DNA from: Polyporus tsugae
Taxonomy: Eukaryota > Basidiomycota > Agaricomycetes > Polyporales > Polyporaceae
DNA length: 64,000 nucleotides
Assembly (NCBI GenBank): GCA_024305745.1
Contig: JAHRBS010000012.1
Span: 1,927,001-1,991,000, forward strand
Reading direction: 5' to 3'
The stretch's first letter is position 1. Each line of letters begins with the position of its first letter. Positions 11,169-24,526 of this stretch are shown piece after piece. Under the pieces are notes generated by a model. That model was given only the letters and a program-made list of their open reading frames with translations, did no database searches and had not been told where the DNA came from. The position numbers and the translations under genes are program-made.

Positions 11169-14100
11169 GGTCGCGGGATGAGATGGACGATTATGGTGAT
11201 AATCAGGGAGGTGTAAGGAGCGCGACTGGCGGTGTGGCTACGCACTTATACTAGTCCGGGGAGAGAGGACGGATCTTGATCCGATCTAGCGTCATCCGGC
11301 ATCCACCTTCGATCTCGCGAGCGGACAAGTGGCGAGCACGTCTAGAACGCCGCTTTATCGATGTCGATGGCTCCTCCCGTCCGCCCCCTCCCCTCTTCCC
11401 CCAGCGCCCGCGTCACCGGACTCGCGCGACTCTGTCACTTGCCTCCTCCGGGTCCGCGCACTCTCTCGCCCGCGCCGCACGCCTCCCAGGCCGCCACGCG
11501 ACAGCACTCACCAGTTTCAACTCCGGGGGCTGCGATAGTAAGTATGTGCCCCTGCCTGCCCCGATCCCCTGGCTGATTCCCCTGCTCGCACTGCTGCTGC
11601 GAGGATTCGGGGGTGCAGATCACCTCTCGCCTTTGGGTAGATTGCAATCCGATAGCCCATCCGCTGCGAACCGAGCTCACTGTCAGCCACCCCCGTCTCG
11701 CGCACGGCCCGCCATTGGACCCTGCGCGCAGAACGGCTGACGTTTCTGGACGGGATTTCGAACGCGGACGCGATCGTCCCTCCTCTCTGCGCATATCCCG
11801 CCTATATTGAGGGACGGGTGCTGCAGTTCCCCGCCCGCGCATTCATTCGGATTTCGGAGACCGCCCGAGCCCGTCACCTGCCATTGAACAAACAGGCTTT
11901 GTGGACGTACTTACCGCCTAGCGACTTCGAGCTGCCAAATGTGCGTCCGCAGATACTTGTGGCAAAATTGCCGCGAAGCATCAAGCCCTGATCCCAGCGC
12001 GCAGGGTCGTCTTGAAACCTGAAGGCCTGAGGCCTGAGGCCGAGGCGCCAGCCTACCCGCGCGGGTCTTGTGACGCACCGGGCAAATACGAGGGTGGCTA
12101 GTGGCGGACGAAGGGGGCACCCGCATCCGATGCGCGAACGTTCTCCCGTGCGAGCAGAAGGCTGCCACCCCACGTCCCCGGGACAGAACTCTATCCGAGG
12201 GCCGATATCGATGGCCTGCTCAATGTCGCGCATCGACGTCGAAGCTCGCGGGGAGTTGCAATTTGCGTGCAGACTCGAGAAAGGCGTGACACGAGAGTGG
12301 GGAAGCTAAGAAGCGACGTACACAGGCCAAATCCGGCCAACAGATATGACGAAGGAAGCGTGCACTCGGCTCTAAGGGGAAGGCACAAGGGCCCGGGAAG
12401 GACGCTCGTATGGCCATGTGTAAATACTAATCATTGTGTAGGGAAAGTCCTAGCCAGCCGATCGGAGCCAGCTTGGGGGGGTCCGTACCAGCGGTCTTCC
12501 ACCAGAAAGACGCGCATTCTGGACTGCGAGGATATGACCGCGGGAGATCTGACCGTGTACCCAGATATTCGCCGGGACGAGTGATAACTCGACAACGAAT
12601 GATAGGTCGACACATGGACGAGCGAGAAAACGAGGTCAAGGACGTCCCCGAGGGTGGCCACGCACTGTTCGCCGCCTTAGCATGTGACGCGCACTTGAGT
12701 GCTACGTCCGCCGGATGGCGAACGAGAGCCAAGTGTACCCGCGACCCATAACGGCAGGTGGATTGCCCGCGATCGCGTCCGTCCTACATCTCGCGACCCT
12801 GTCGCATACATCATCCGAAACTGGGGTGCCAGCACCTCCGCGGTCCAGACCGTCGAGTAGTGCGCGGGACACCCCAGCCAACCAGAGGCCAGTCACCAGT
12901 CGCGGTGGACGATTGGCTATGGCCACGGGACGGAGAACGAGGGACTCGCATCTGATACGATCTGAATATGAAAGATGATGATCGGTGACTGCAGTTCTAA
13001 TGAACGTTGTGCACCTTCTCTTCGTGCGAACCGGGAGTGGAAGCAGGGAGCCCCCTCTGACCTCATCTGCCCTCGCCCCGCGGTGCAGACCTGCCTACAA
13101 AGGCGCGTCCTCGCCTGAGAGTGGGGGAGTGCGTGCGATGGGCGTCGCTGGAGGGGGTCTGAGAGGGCCCTGCGGTGGATTTGAAGAGGATCGTCGCTGA
13201 TGCTAAATGGCAGTCGACGCGGGGAGAGGGGACAAGGCCTGGATCATGCACGGCTATCTTCTCCCCTCCCCTCTTCGTCGTGCTCGTGTTCATCGATGGT
13301 TGCCTCGTCCGGCGTCCCGGTGTCGTGGTCTTCTCTGGGTAGAACTCGCAGGGAGGCTTCGAACGGGGATCCTGAGGCAAGGTGCGGCATTAGAACTGGC
13401 CATTGCGCTGGGCATGAACGCGAGAGATAGGAGTATCGCCGTCCGGGATTAGCTAGAGATAGCCATATTGTATGCGCCGGTTGTGTCACACGTAAAGAGA
13501 ATGGAGGTGATAGAAAGCGACTTACCATGCGTGATTGCTTGAGGCGAGCAATGGAATAGACCGAGTACTGTAGGTCAGTACGCGCGACACATACGCCTCG
13601 AAGCTCCCACGATAGAAGCCGGCGCAGCATGCGTTAAAGGCGTGTCGATACTGAGAAGCCGAGGTAAGAGCGCTTGGAGCTAGCTCAATAGATTCCAAAC
13701 CGAGGCCGTCACCAAACCAGCAATGCACGAATGTCGTTGGTGGGAAGGCAGGTAGCCCGGGGTAGCGTGAAGTGCATAGAAGTCCCGATAACGGAGCGCC
13801 AGTAGTCCGAGTTTCTTGAGAATCCAAAGCACCAAATGATCGGGGACCGTGTCAACGCCACACCACGCTGCAGAGAGGCGTCCGGGTGAGGAGGTTCGGA
13901 CCGTCGAACGACATGGCTTGAACAGAAGTCATTGCCACAACGTGGAACGAATACCCGACGTCGCGTGTGTCGACTCTAGGGTGTCACTTCCCGATGATAG
14001 GCTTGAGATAGAGACCCGGATAGGCCGGGTGTGGGGAATGAATAGGATGTTTGACCGGACCTGAGGGAGGGAATTTTGTTCCCAGCGAACGGTGGGTCAA

Positions 14101-15099
14101 TTGGACCAAGTAGAGGCATATGAACTTCTAGTGCGAGAAACCTTGACATCCAAAATCCAAAATCCAGAAACGAAGCGTTCCCTCGGGATCCGGAAGAGGC
14201 CAACCGCGTTGATTCAGAATGGTCGGACCGCAGAGGACTGAAAAAGAAGTTCAAGTTCCTGTACAGTTAGCCTATGGAGCACCACGCGAAGGCCTGGGTC
14301 GAGCCTATGGCGAGCATCCGGGGGTGAAAATGTGAGACGCTGGCACTTGGAATGCTGGGCCGGTTGGCGCAGAATGCGCAACCGAGGTGCGTGCATGAAC
14401 GACTTCGCGATATGGGCTGACAATTTTCAGGATGACAGCGCCCGGGATGCCTCCTTGTACGTTCTTCGCGAGCGTCCGCGCATACACCGACTGCAAAGAA
14501 GCGGACCAGGTGTTGGAGTGTCATTGGGGACTGATGCAGAGTAGAGGCGGTCGTTGGGCGGTCGTCGGCACAGCATACAGCAGTTTCTAGCTGGATCCCA
14601 GCACGGAGTACTAGTGTTGAAGAAAAGAGAGATGCTGCGCATGGCAATGCCCTCCTGGACAACAGCGAGATGAGAAATGTCCTATTGGACATGCAAGGCA
14701 TGTGCGCGCGCAAGAAGCTGTCGTTTGCAAAGGACTTTGCTCACCATGGGTCTTGGCAACTCCATGCGCAGTCAAGCGTCATGACATTCGCAGGCACTTG
14801 GAGTCACAGCTCGGCGAAAATTTGGCCTCGGAGGCCTGGCCGAAGCCACTCACGTCAAGTCAGCCATCCCAGGAACCTAAGCAAAGACTGCAGCGCAGCA
14901 GGTGGACAGAATACGCGTGGGCGGGCGGTGCAGGGGAGCGCGGCGCAGTGGGCGGAGGCAAGGGTGGCTGAGCAGCGGGCGATCGCGCGTCGAGACCATT
15001 TGTGTATATATCCGGAAACGACGTCAGTGGGGGCGGCTCACGCCTCCGCCCGTACATCTCTCTTCCATCCACCCTCTCCTCTCCCCCTTGTCGCCAACC
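11169..15099. other. Long divergent spacer between FKBP12 and fimbrin
   Basis: Almost 4 kb without a supported gene. The promoters of FKBP12 (leftward) and fimbrin (rightward) lie at its ends. A rightward ATG frame at 11361-11576 runs into a good donor (GTAAGTATG at about 11539). I could not find a convincing second exon or a domain, so it stays a candidate only. A small repeat of CTGAGGC units lies at 12027-12040. Frames at 12070-12751, 13063-13630 and 14214-14713 look like GC shadows. Confidence 0.4.
15003..15012 (+). promoter_or_regulatory. TATA box of the fimbrin gene
   Basis: The sequence tgtatatatc lies 88-97 nt before the fimbrin ATG, followed by a pyrimidine-rich stretch. Position and orientation fit a core promoter; this is inferred from sequence only. 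Confidence 0.5.
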
Positions 15100-17757
15100 A
15101 TGGAGGCATTCAGACTACGCAAGAAGTACCCCGAGGTCTCGAATGACGAGATGCTCGACCTGATCAATCGCTTCAAGTACGTGCGCGCGTTTGGTGGTGT
15201 GGGGCATGACGGCAATTAATTGGGTATCCCTCTGTAGTGCGATATCGACCGACACGCCCGGGCGCGTCGACAAGCAACGAGTGTTGCAGTCACTACAGAC
15301 GAGCGGAGAGTCGTACGATCGTGCACGAGAGGTGTTGAAGCACGTTAGTGTGGATTCCAGTGGCAAGGTCGAGCTTGAGGACTGGGTCGAGGTGCGCACA
15401 TCGCCACAGATCCGAGCGAGGCAAGCATCAGAAAGCTGATCCCGTGAACATCTCCTCTCAGCTCAACGTGAAGCTCCATGCTCAAGCGAAGGACGTGTTG
15501 CCGTCAAGGGCCGGCAAGGTCACTGTTCAGGGCTCTAATGCTAACGTTAGCCACACGATTAACGAGGACGAACGTGCTGAGTTCACCAACCACATCAATG
15601 CTGTGAGTACTACGTTCATGATCGAATCGTGCGAGCCGTGCGTTGCGGGGGTTGCAATTACTGCTTCAGGGGTGAGGGGATTGGACTGAAGTGTACACTC
15701 CGCAGCACAGACGCTCCTGTGGTCCTGAGTCAAGCTTTGCTCGACAAAGGAGTGGCGTGTTGCAGCCCATGTTGTGCATAGAGTTGATAGTGGCCCGCCT
15801 CGCTCCCCTCATTCTGCATGGAGCTGTGACCCCTCTGCAACAACAATCTAATGATGCAATTGAAATGGAGGGTGCTGACATACATTACAGGTGCTCGAGG
15901 GCGACGTCGATATCGGTCCCCGGCTCCCCATCCCAACGAATACCATGCAACTCTTCGACGAGTGCCGAGACGGTCTCATCCTCTGTAAACTCATCAACGA
16001 TTCCGTACCAGACACCATCGATGTCCGTGTCTTGAACAAGCCAACGGCGAAGAAGCCCCTCAACGCCTTCCAAATGACCGAGAACAACAACATCGTCATC
16101 ACGTCCGCGAAGGCTATTGGTTGCTCCATTGTCAATATCGGCCCTACCGATCTGGCGGAGGGACGGGAGCACCTCATCCTCGGGCTTATCTGGCAGGTCA
16201 TCCGTCGAGGACTGCTCGCGCAGGTCGACATCAAGCTCCACCCCGAACTGTACCGATTGTGCGAGGAGGACGAGACGATTGAAGACTTGCTCCGGTTAAC
16301 GCCGGACCAGATCCTGTTGAGATGGTTCAACTATCACTTGAAGGCTGCTGGCTGGAAACGAAAGTATGTCTTCTGCAAAGAATGGGTCTGTACGGAAGCT
16401 GACCGTGCATGTATGTAGAGTGAACAACTTCAGCCGAGATGTATCCGATGGAGAGAACTACACTGTCCTACTCAACCAGCTCGTACCGGAGAAATGCTCC
16501 TTAGCGCCCCTCCAGGCACGCGATAACCGTCAGCGTGCAGAACAGGTGAGACAACTTCTATTACGCAATCAGACACGATTTCTGACATCTTCCAGGTGCT
16601 CCAAAACGCGGACGCTATCGGCTGCCGCAAGTACCTCACGGCCCCATCCCTCATTTCCGGGAACCCGCGCCTGAACCTTGCCTTCGTCGCGAACCTCTTC
16701 AACAACTACCCCGGTCTCGCGCCGCTCGACGAGCAGGAGGCGAAGGACTACGGTGTGGTCGAAGATTTCGATGCCGAAGGCGAGCGCGAGGCACGTGTAT
16801 TCACCCTCTGGCTCAACTCGCTCGGCGTGGAGCCCGCGGTCTTCAACCTCTTCGAGAACCTCAAGGACGGCGTCGTCATCCTCCAGGCATTCGACCGCAT
16901 CATGCCCGGGTCCGTTGTCTGGCGTCGCGTCAGCAAGCCAAAGGCGGGCGCAGAACAGGAGGTGCAAGTCAACGCGGATGGCGAGGAAGAGGAGGATATC
17001 GGCGTTACCCCGAACCAATCGAAGCTGTCGCGCTTCAAGCAGGTTGAGAACTGCAACTACGTCGTGGACCTCGGCAAGCAGAGCGGCATGCACCTCGTCG
17101 GTATCCAAGGCGCCGATATCGTCGACGGCCAGAAGACGCTTGTTCTCGGCTTAGTATGGCAGCTCATGCGGTGAGTAAATGTTCTCTTTCTTGCGTCTTG
17201 TTTAGAAGGGAATGCTCATGGAACCAACCACAGTAAAAACATCACGCAGACGCTCAGCTCGTTATCGAAGGCGAGCCAAGGGCGCCCGATCAGCGACACG
17301 GAGATCCTCAAGTGGGCGAACACGACCGCGCAGAGGGGCAAGCCCAGCGCGCGCCCCATCAGGTCGTTCAAGGATCCGTCGCTTACGACTGGTATCTTCT
17401 TCCTCGACCTGCTCGAGGCGCTTCGGCCTGGTGTCGTCGACCCCACGCTTGTCCTCAACGTCAACGGGAGCAGCGACTATGAGGATCGCAAGCAGAACGG
17501 TGAGTGATCTTCTGTTGTTGCTTGTTGAGGACGAAGGGAGCTGATTTATGTGTGTGTGCCTCCAAAGCCAAGCTCGCCATCTCGATTGCAAGGAAGTTGA
17601 ACGCGCTCATCTTCCTGGTGCCCGAGGATATCGTGGACGTCCGCCCTCGTTTGGTGAGCTTAATCCAGTTTCATGAAAAGGAAACTTCCACATTGACGAC
17701 CATGATCTTCAGATCATGACCTTTGTCGGCAGTCTGATGGCCCTCGACAACCAGTAA
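15100..17757 (+). CDS. SAC6: Fimbrin / plastin, actin-bundling protein
   Basis: The translated exons make a full fimbrin: a short N-terminal region with EF-hand-like helices (MEAFRLRKKYPEVSNDEMLD, then the segment ending KVELEDWVE), followed by four calponin-homology domains arranged as two actin-binding modules. Landmarks are HTINEDERAEFTNHIN at the start of the first CH domain, GLIWQVIRRGLLAQVDIK, LLRWFNYHLKAAGW opening the second, VFTLWLNSLGVEP opening the third, and ILKWANTTAQRGKP opening the fourth. It ends FVGSLMALDNQ. The protein crosslinks actin filaments in patches and supports endocytosis and polar growth. The first exon is 15100-15176 and the second 15238-15391; a long intron of about 290 nt lies between 15602 and 15890. 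All expected domains are present and nothing is truncated. Confidence 0.95.
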
Positions 17758-20700
17758 TTTATAAACCGAGAATCTAGGTCCGCCGCGTTATCCCACGCCA
17801 TTCATGACTTCGTGTTCGTGCTTTGGATGAAGTTTACAACCCTATATGTTTAGGCATGTCTTGGACCTTCGGTCGCGTCATGCCGTGTCTGTTATAATGA
17901 AGGAAATAAGTCAACTCGGAGGAACGCTCAGTGTATTACCGTACGAAGAAGCAGACATGTACAGTATTGAGTACAATCTTTATTCCCATGTCAAAAACGC
18001 CATCTTTTTCGCACCCAGTGATCGTTGCGATTGCCGCCTTGTCGGCGGCTGCGATCCTCCTGCATAATCACCGGTCTGCAATTGGCTGCAATTGGGCTGG
18101 TTTTCAACCAGACTCGGGATCGAACTTAGGCATGTGCCTAATCAGGTAAAAGTACCACTCACTCACCAAACCATTAAGTACGGTCGCGGGGTTGTCCCTG
18201 GCCCCAGCGTTGAGTTTCATCATCTCTATCTTGCGGACAGTCTATGTTATAGTTGGAAGATGGTACCCAATCTTTTTGCAGTCATCTACGATGCCGCTTC
18301 AGTATTTCACCGCGCGACGACAAGTCTCGAGTCGTCCCTCGCGTCTTCCTTCAAGTTGTGGCAAGGACTAGTACGAGTCAGCGGCGAAAATTGAGTATTC
18401 ATGTTTACCAGGGATCGCGAATATCATTTGTGCCAGTTGGTCCCGTTACAAAATAAGGCAAGGCGGCGGAATGCATGTATTCTGTTGTTGTTTTAGGTAA
18501 GATGGTCCGAGCCACATTGTGTGGCGCAACAGAAGACACTATAAGAGACGGAGCCTTGGAATACCTGAGGCTTTCCGGTCCCTCTTTCGCTTCCCCACCA
18601 CCCTAGACCTGTTCTTATCGTTTCTGACCTTGGGCATTCTATGTGCATCCCCGAAAAGCTCGCGTGAAGACATCGACGACGCGCGGCGTGCTAGTACTCG
18701 GCGCTGGTGAGCAACCACCTCGGAATAATCGACGTCGCCCCTCCACCCGCATTGTTAGACTCGCGGTCCAGTGTACGCGAAGCATCGGTGGTGTATGCGA
18801 TGTACGGAGTCGGTTCGACCTTTCCATGGAGACATCAATCACACACACCGCACACCAGTGGTAGACAATCAAGGCGGTATCACAATAGTATTAAAGCGAC
18901 GCGCTGCTAGACCGATACAAGACGATGAGTGACTAAAAACATGGGAGGAGAGATACGGATACAGTACGTATAGCGATGATGGCGAGAGATACAAAGCAAT
19001 GGGACAACCTATGGATAGAGCACGATGATGGAGATATGCGAGATATGGTATGGATCATGATGATCGTGGCAGAGACGTGGTGGGAGGCGTGAAGAACGTG
19101 AAAAGGAGAAGCAGGTAACGTAGAACTAGCGGCATGGGGGAAGTGGGAACGGGGGCATCGCGCCTGCAGGACATGTAAGCGGCTGGACGAGAGGGCGACT
19201 TGAACCGGGAAATCATACCGACTGAAGGGCTATGCTGCAGCCTGGGGAGCCACTGGTACAATTGGTGCAGCGGCCGGTGGCTGGCTGAGAGGCCCATTGT
19301 AGGAACCAAGGCAGCGGCGAATGGTCCCGTGGAGAGACTCTGGGTTCGATGCATTGGCCTGTGGAGCCGTCCTGAGAGCGTTCTCGTCTGCATTGCGGTC
19401 CGGGCGACGGTTGGCGGGGTTGTTCTGACGGTGCTGGCGAGCGCGCCTTGTCCGTTCAGCGGGCATGGCGTTAGGGCTAGAGTGAAATAGAAGCACCGAC
19501 GAAGACTCGGAGTGGTGGAGCGTGCCGGACGCGAGGAGATGACGGTGGTGAGGAGAGACGAGCTGAAGTTGGACGCGACTTTAACGGGGGCGTCTCTTTG
19601 CTGTTTTCGGGGACGCGACCCGCGTGGAGATCTGGACCGTGATCTCCGCGCCGGACGCTCTGGCTCGGATTGTCCTCCGCCATTGGACAAAGGCCCTTTC
19701 AGACTTTCCTCTGGGGGTAGGTGGCCATCGGAATCTCCCTGTTCACTTGGCAACCGACCAAAGCGCATCCTTTCAGCGCAGAAGGCGAGGCGAAGTAGGC
19801 TTGATACCCCTCTTGGGGATGCCTCTGGCTCATGAGAACTCGACGGGCAGACGGCGAACTGCGGCTGTAATTCAAGAGCAATCTTTCCCGGTCCATCCAG
19901 CAGCGGGGATGTCGAACCTGACGCCGACCACGGCTAGAGTTGGGATGAGGCGGCAACCTTTCTAGCTGCCGCTGGTTTCTGCCCTAAGGACTCGAGCTAC
20001 CAACCAAGGTTAGACAACTTTTTCACCACATCGACGATCATGCCCGACATACGTGACATGAGTTCCGTCGCCAATAATCCATCTTCTGGACCATCATGGA
20101 CAAACTGACACACCCTGTTACTTGACTTTCACCAATCGTTCAAAGAGAGGGTCTCAACATCCCGAGGGGCAAGTCCTTTGCTGCACTGAGTCCGCCATCA
20201 GTGGCATGTATGGGTGAGTCTTTATCCTCGTACCCTCAGAAGGGAGCTGATGCATACCTCAACTTATCTATAATACATCCATGGATGTGCTGCTCCACAA
20301 AGGGTAATGTTCGAGGGATATGGATATGGATAGTTGAGATACATCCTGGAGCACCGATAGGTGAGCTACAGTCATACTTCGTGGACTGTTACTGAATCGT
20401 GTCATCATGCAATATTTGAAGAAATGGCGCATCATAACTTCTTGTTGCATGCTTGTGAGTGGAAGGAACGACGATCGGGCAACCTGAGGAGCTATACTAT
20501 TCCAGGATCAGCAATAACCAACATTTGAAGCTCATAGCAGGAACATACGTTATTTTGTCTCGCTGCAGCCTATAGGGAAATTTGTGCTGATGTCTTGGTT
20601 AGGAGTGAACACGAACGAAGGGGGAAATTCTCGAGTTTCTCATATCCCTTCTCAACCATTGCTTACTCCAACCCATTGGAAAGCCACCCGACGGTGTGCG

Positions 20701-22396
20701 CGACCAAGGTTGCTACGTCGCCACGGCTCGAACTCCTGTACCTTCGCGCGCGACGGTGCTTCGAGATAAGAGTCCAAGATGTGCGAAGTTTGGCGAGTTC
20801 GTGGCTCCATGGTTGAGTAATAATATCAAATGTATGATGCCAGTCTACGGGGTAGGCACAGAAGATCTAAGGAGGGACTCGGATTGGATTTGGACGAAGA
20901 GATTCTTGCGGTGGCGGGCGCTAAGAGAGTACGATTGGCCTACAGCCGGCCCTGGCCGAACACGGCTCTCGAGAATCCCGATTGGACCCGCTGCATGCAT
21001 CGCATTCAAGTTGGACTCATACTTCGCACGACTCATGTAGTCTAGTAGAACGTACTGCACGACCTCGGAGGCGCAGACAGTCCTAGTACTTATAGTAGCC
21101 ACGTACACGTGCACTGTGTACAATTTGAGGGCCAGGGGCCCCCACTTTTAACACGATCATTGCATAGAACACTGACTCCCGACACATCTACCTACATTAC
21201 CTGGCAGGCGCGCCTGCTCGTCCGTGCCCGCTCTCCCCTCCTCAGGTGTTACCTACGCCGATAAATATAGAACTGTATTATCCAGCCGTGGTAGATATCG
21301 CGACCCACTGGCACGCGGCCGAGAGCTACTCTTTCGGCATGCATATATTTATCTTGGAGGATCTGAGATCATACGACGCCGTTGGACTCACATGGAAACT
21401 GCCTTAGATGACGCACACGGTACAATACCGAGTTCGAACGGGCGAACAATGGAGGAGCGTAGATCGTGGGCTCAGGTTTGGACCCGCGGTTGCACCGGCG
21501 GTTGCCGTCCCATAGGCGGGCCCATGCGCATATAAGCAGCGCGGCCCAACGCATCGACTCGAGCACCCCAGCTTGAGCACTTCACTTGGCCCCCCCGCCT
21601 ATGAGTGCTGGCCTGCTTGCATGACCCTCGGTCCCCACCGTATGTCATCTGCAGGCCGGACGCTGTGCATCTCGATTGCATGGCGTGGAGAACCCCGTTC
21701 CAATACTACACTAGGCGTCGGGCGTGGATGAGGGCCGATGCGCCAACGTCCAACCCATGCCAGTGGGCGATGGTACACCGCCTACCGTCGCGCTAGTAGT
21801 ACGCGCCATCGCTCGATATGCCCACCCTCCGCTCCTCAGGCCTCAAGCCGTCGTGTGCGGGAAAAGACGTGCCTTGGGCGCCGGTGCTCCCGTTGTGTGC
21901 ACGGGATGTGTTGGAGGTGTAAGGTCGTGCCGTCCCGACAGCGTCGCGACAACATGCGCGGACGTTATCCCAAGCAAGTCGCGGAGCTGCGTGGGGCGAT
22001 GAGTTGTTGCGTTCAGACAGTAGGCGTACCGAACCGTCTGGTGAACAGGCGCGAAGGGTGGTCCGAGGGGGCCCTGCAGCGCGGATGTCGTTGATGACAT
22101 TCCGATATGAGCTCGGGCCGGAAGGCCATGGCCAGACAGGTTGCAGGAGCTATGGCGCAACTCGGAGTGGTACTCGGACGCCCTTGAGATCTAATTTACT
22201 TAAGTGCTCTAATGACCCAATAAACATCTGCAGGATGGACTCACCGGCGCGAGTAAGCTTGAATCTCCATGAGAAGAGCCCGAAATACAAAAGATGGCGA
22301 TGGAACGACCATCCATGACTAATGATACATTAATACATACATACACACAAGTTCGCAAGCATCGTAGCTGTCACCTTGTCCTACTAGAGATGCCCG
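17758..22396. other. Long convergent spacer between fimbrin and the amidase
   Basis: About 4.6 kb with no supported gene between two converging genes. A leftward 237-codon ATG frame at 19055-19768 and overlapping frames at 19230-19496 and 19477-19683 lie in a GC-rich island. Their translations are Arg/Ser/Pro/Ala rich with no domain. The frame at 19230-19496 (PAERTRRARQHRQNNPANR and onward) is the most protein-like. A strong TATA-like site at 21528-21537 points rightward without a recognised gene after it. A low-complexity run of catacata units lies near 22325-22350. Confidence 0.4.
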
Positions 22397-24526
22397 TCAG
22401 TCGACAGGGTCCAAGAGGGTGTACACCTTCCCCGCATCCCTCAGCAGTCCTTCAATGAGCTTCATTCCTTCCAGCACTTTCTCCTCTTCGAGTCGCTTCC
22501 CGACGACTTGCACACCCACAGGGAGGCCGTGCATCTTGTCCGCGTCGTACATCTTGTACATATCGCGCTCGACGGCATTTCTCGGGGTGAACTTTCCCAG
22601 CGCGTCCAGTTCCTTGTCGACGTGCGTGACGGGCAGCACGCCTGCCGTGTAGTCAAGCTGCAACAGGAAATATATACTCTGTACAGGATCCCCGAATCCA
22701 GATGGAAGGAGCTGACGCACAATGTTCCAAAGGAACGTATAGCCGCACCCCTTGAGCCCGTCCTTCATGCCCTTGTGCGGCGTCGCGGGCAGCGCGTTGG
22801 GCACGGTCAGGATGAAGTCGACCGCCTCTTCACGCAGCGCCTGGAACCAGCGGTCGCGATACGCCTCGCGCTGCGCGATGAGCCCCAAGTACTGCTCGGT
22901 GGTCTTCTCGGAGCAGCCCTCGACGAGCCCGGCGTAGATCTCGTCCTTCCGGATGTGCCGCAGGTACCAGGCGTAGATGCTCTTGACGAAGCGCGGCATG
23001 GCGAACATGAGCTGAGCTTGCTGGACGCCCGGGTCGTTGGTCTCGCCCCACCGGATCGGACGCGTACACAGCTTGGCTGGGGACTCCGAGATCAGGGGGA
23101 TGTTGAGAGGTGTTACAATTGAAGGGCTCACCTCCTTCGGCCCAGATGAGCTGAGCTCCGAGTTTGAGCCCTTCGTACGGGCTTGGTGGATCGCTAGGGA
23201 GGGCGGGAGCAGATCAGTAGGCAACTGACTGGTCGTTTTCGGAGGTTCAGGGTGCATACATGGGCACCACTTCGTGTCCCCGGCTCTTCAGCTCGGAGAC
23301 TACTGTCTCTAATGCTCTTCGGCAGGCAGGAGAGGGAGCGACAACACCTGACCGTCCGAGGTTATTTGGGAAATCCAATAGGGATTGGATGGATGCCCTC
23401 ACCATCATCCCAGATAACACCCCACCGAATCGGTTTCCCGGAAGCGAGGTCCACCTCCCTCCAAGGAATTGGTAAGACCTATTCTGCGCATCAACGAAAC
23501 GAAACTTCGAGGTCGCGCCGGGGGAAGTGCTACTGACGGAGTGGTCATATTCCCACGGCTTCATCGTGAATATCGCCTTCCAGAACGTCTCAAGGTCCTC
23601 CAACGTCCGCGCCATCGGGGAATACGTCGCAGGAATGCCCTCCTGGCCCGGCATGCTTGTGACATTTCCTGTCCTTAGGAACCTGTGCATCGACGCCTTG
23701 ACGGAGTACACCCCAGAGAAGTGTCTGGCCCATCGAAACCCGTATCATCAGCACCCAAAAGAAGCGGAGCTCAAGCCCAGAAGCAGCCACTGACGCCGGC
23801 GCACGCACAGACCCCGCGACGTCCGTGCCTATCCCGATGCGAGACCCCCCGTACGCAAGCAGCGCCGCCTCCCCGCCCGTCGAGCCCCCCGGCGAGTAGT
23901 CCCTGCTGTGCGGGTTCGTCGTCGTCCCGAACACGTCGTTGGCGGACTCGAACGAGAGCAGCGTGATCGGCACGTTCGTCTTGACGAACGGCACCGCGCC
24001 CGCGTCCCTCAGGAGCCGCACGATCGCCGCGTCCTTCTGCACGGGCTTCCCGACCCACGCCGAGTACCCGATGCACGCGTCCTCGCCCGCGACGCCGACG
24101 GTGTCCTTGAGGCTCACGGGCATGCCCGCGAGCGGGCCCTGCGCGTTGCACGCGTGCGCGGCCCAGCCCTCGTGGTCGGCGCGGGCGATGAAGACCTCGG
24201 TGAGGCAGTTCGTCGCGGCGTGCGCCTTCAGCGCCTTCTTGCTGTACGCGAGGAGGACGTGGGGTGCGGCGAGCGTGCCCGCCTGCACGGCGGCGACGAC
24301 CTCGGACACGGGGCGGGCGAGGAGCCGCTCTTCATCGAGAGATAGGGGCGTGTGGTACTCGGGCGGCAGGCTGCGGATACGCTCGCTGCGCTCCTTTTGC
24401 TTCGCAACGCTGGGTGGACGTCGTCGACGTCGAGGGCGGAGCGTGGGGGGTATTAGTGGGGGCGAGGGCGCATTGCGAGGGAACGGGAGCGTACCATGCA
24501 TGGCGGTGCCCCAAGAACGAGAGCAT
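22397..24526 (-). CDS. Amidase-signature family hydrolase (FAAH / acetamidase-like)
   Basis: The start MLSFLGHRHA (ATG at 24526) splices at CATG/GTACGC into CVAKQKERSERIRSLPPEY, which restores frame. The catalytic Ser-cisSer-Lys triad of the amidase-signature family is visible: Lys in GMPVSLKDTVGVAGED, the cis-Ser in PGGSTGGEAAL, and the nucleophile Ser in GTDVAGSVRAPAHFSG. An intron with donor GTCAGT after GSVRAP and acceptor GGCCAG joins this to HFSGVYSVKAS. Later exons give WREVDLASGKPIRWGVIWDD, a segment ending CRRALETVVSELKSRGHEVV, and the C-terminal segment ending KVYTLLDPVD. The family hydrolyses amide bonds of small or fatty-acid amides. The usual GGSSGG signature is GGSTGG here. The fungal substrate cannot be read from sequence. 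Confidence 0.92.

Noticed and set aside
18105..18140. GTTCGATCC tRNA-like motif on the minus strand
   Set aside because: The flanking bases cannot form a T-stem and no A box is found at the right distance.
18092..18394. 100-codon rightward frame
   Set aside because: Starts at TTG rather than ATG, with no domain and no promoter.
19195..19240. tRNA-like B box (minus strand GGTTCAAGTCG) after a CAGTCGGT A-box-like piece
   Set aside because: The spacing leaves no room for an anticodon arm, and the T-stem and acceptor stem do not pair.
19055..19768. 237-codon leftward ATG frame
   Set aside because: Low-complexity Arg/Ser/Pro translation with no recognisable domain, and overlapping frames in the same island are equally open. 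Not strong enough to call.
20696..21040. 114-codon rightward frame
   Set aside because: Starts at GTG, has no domain, and overlaps other open frames.
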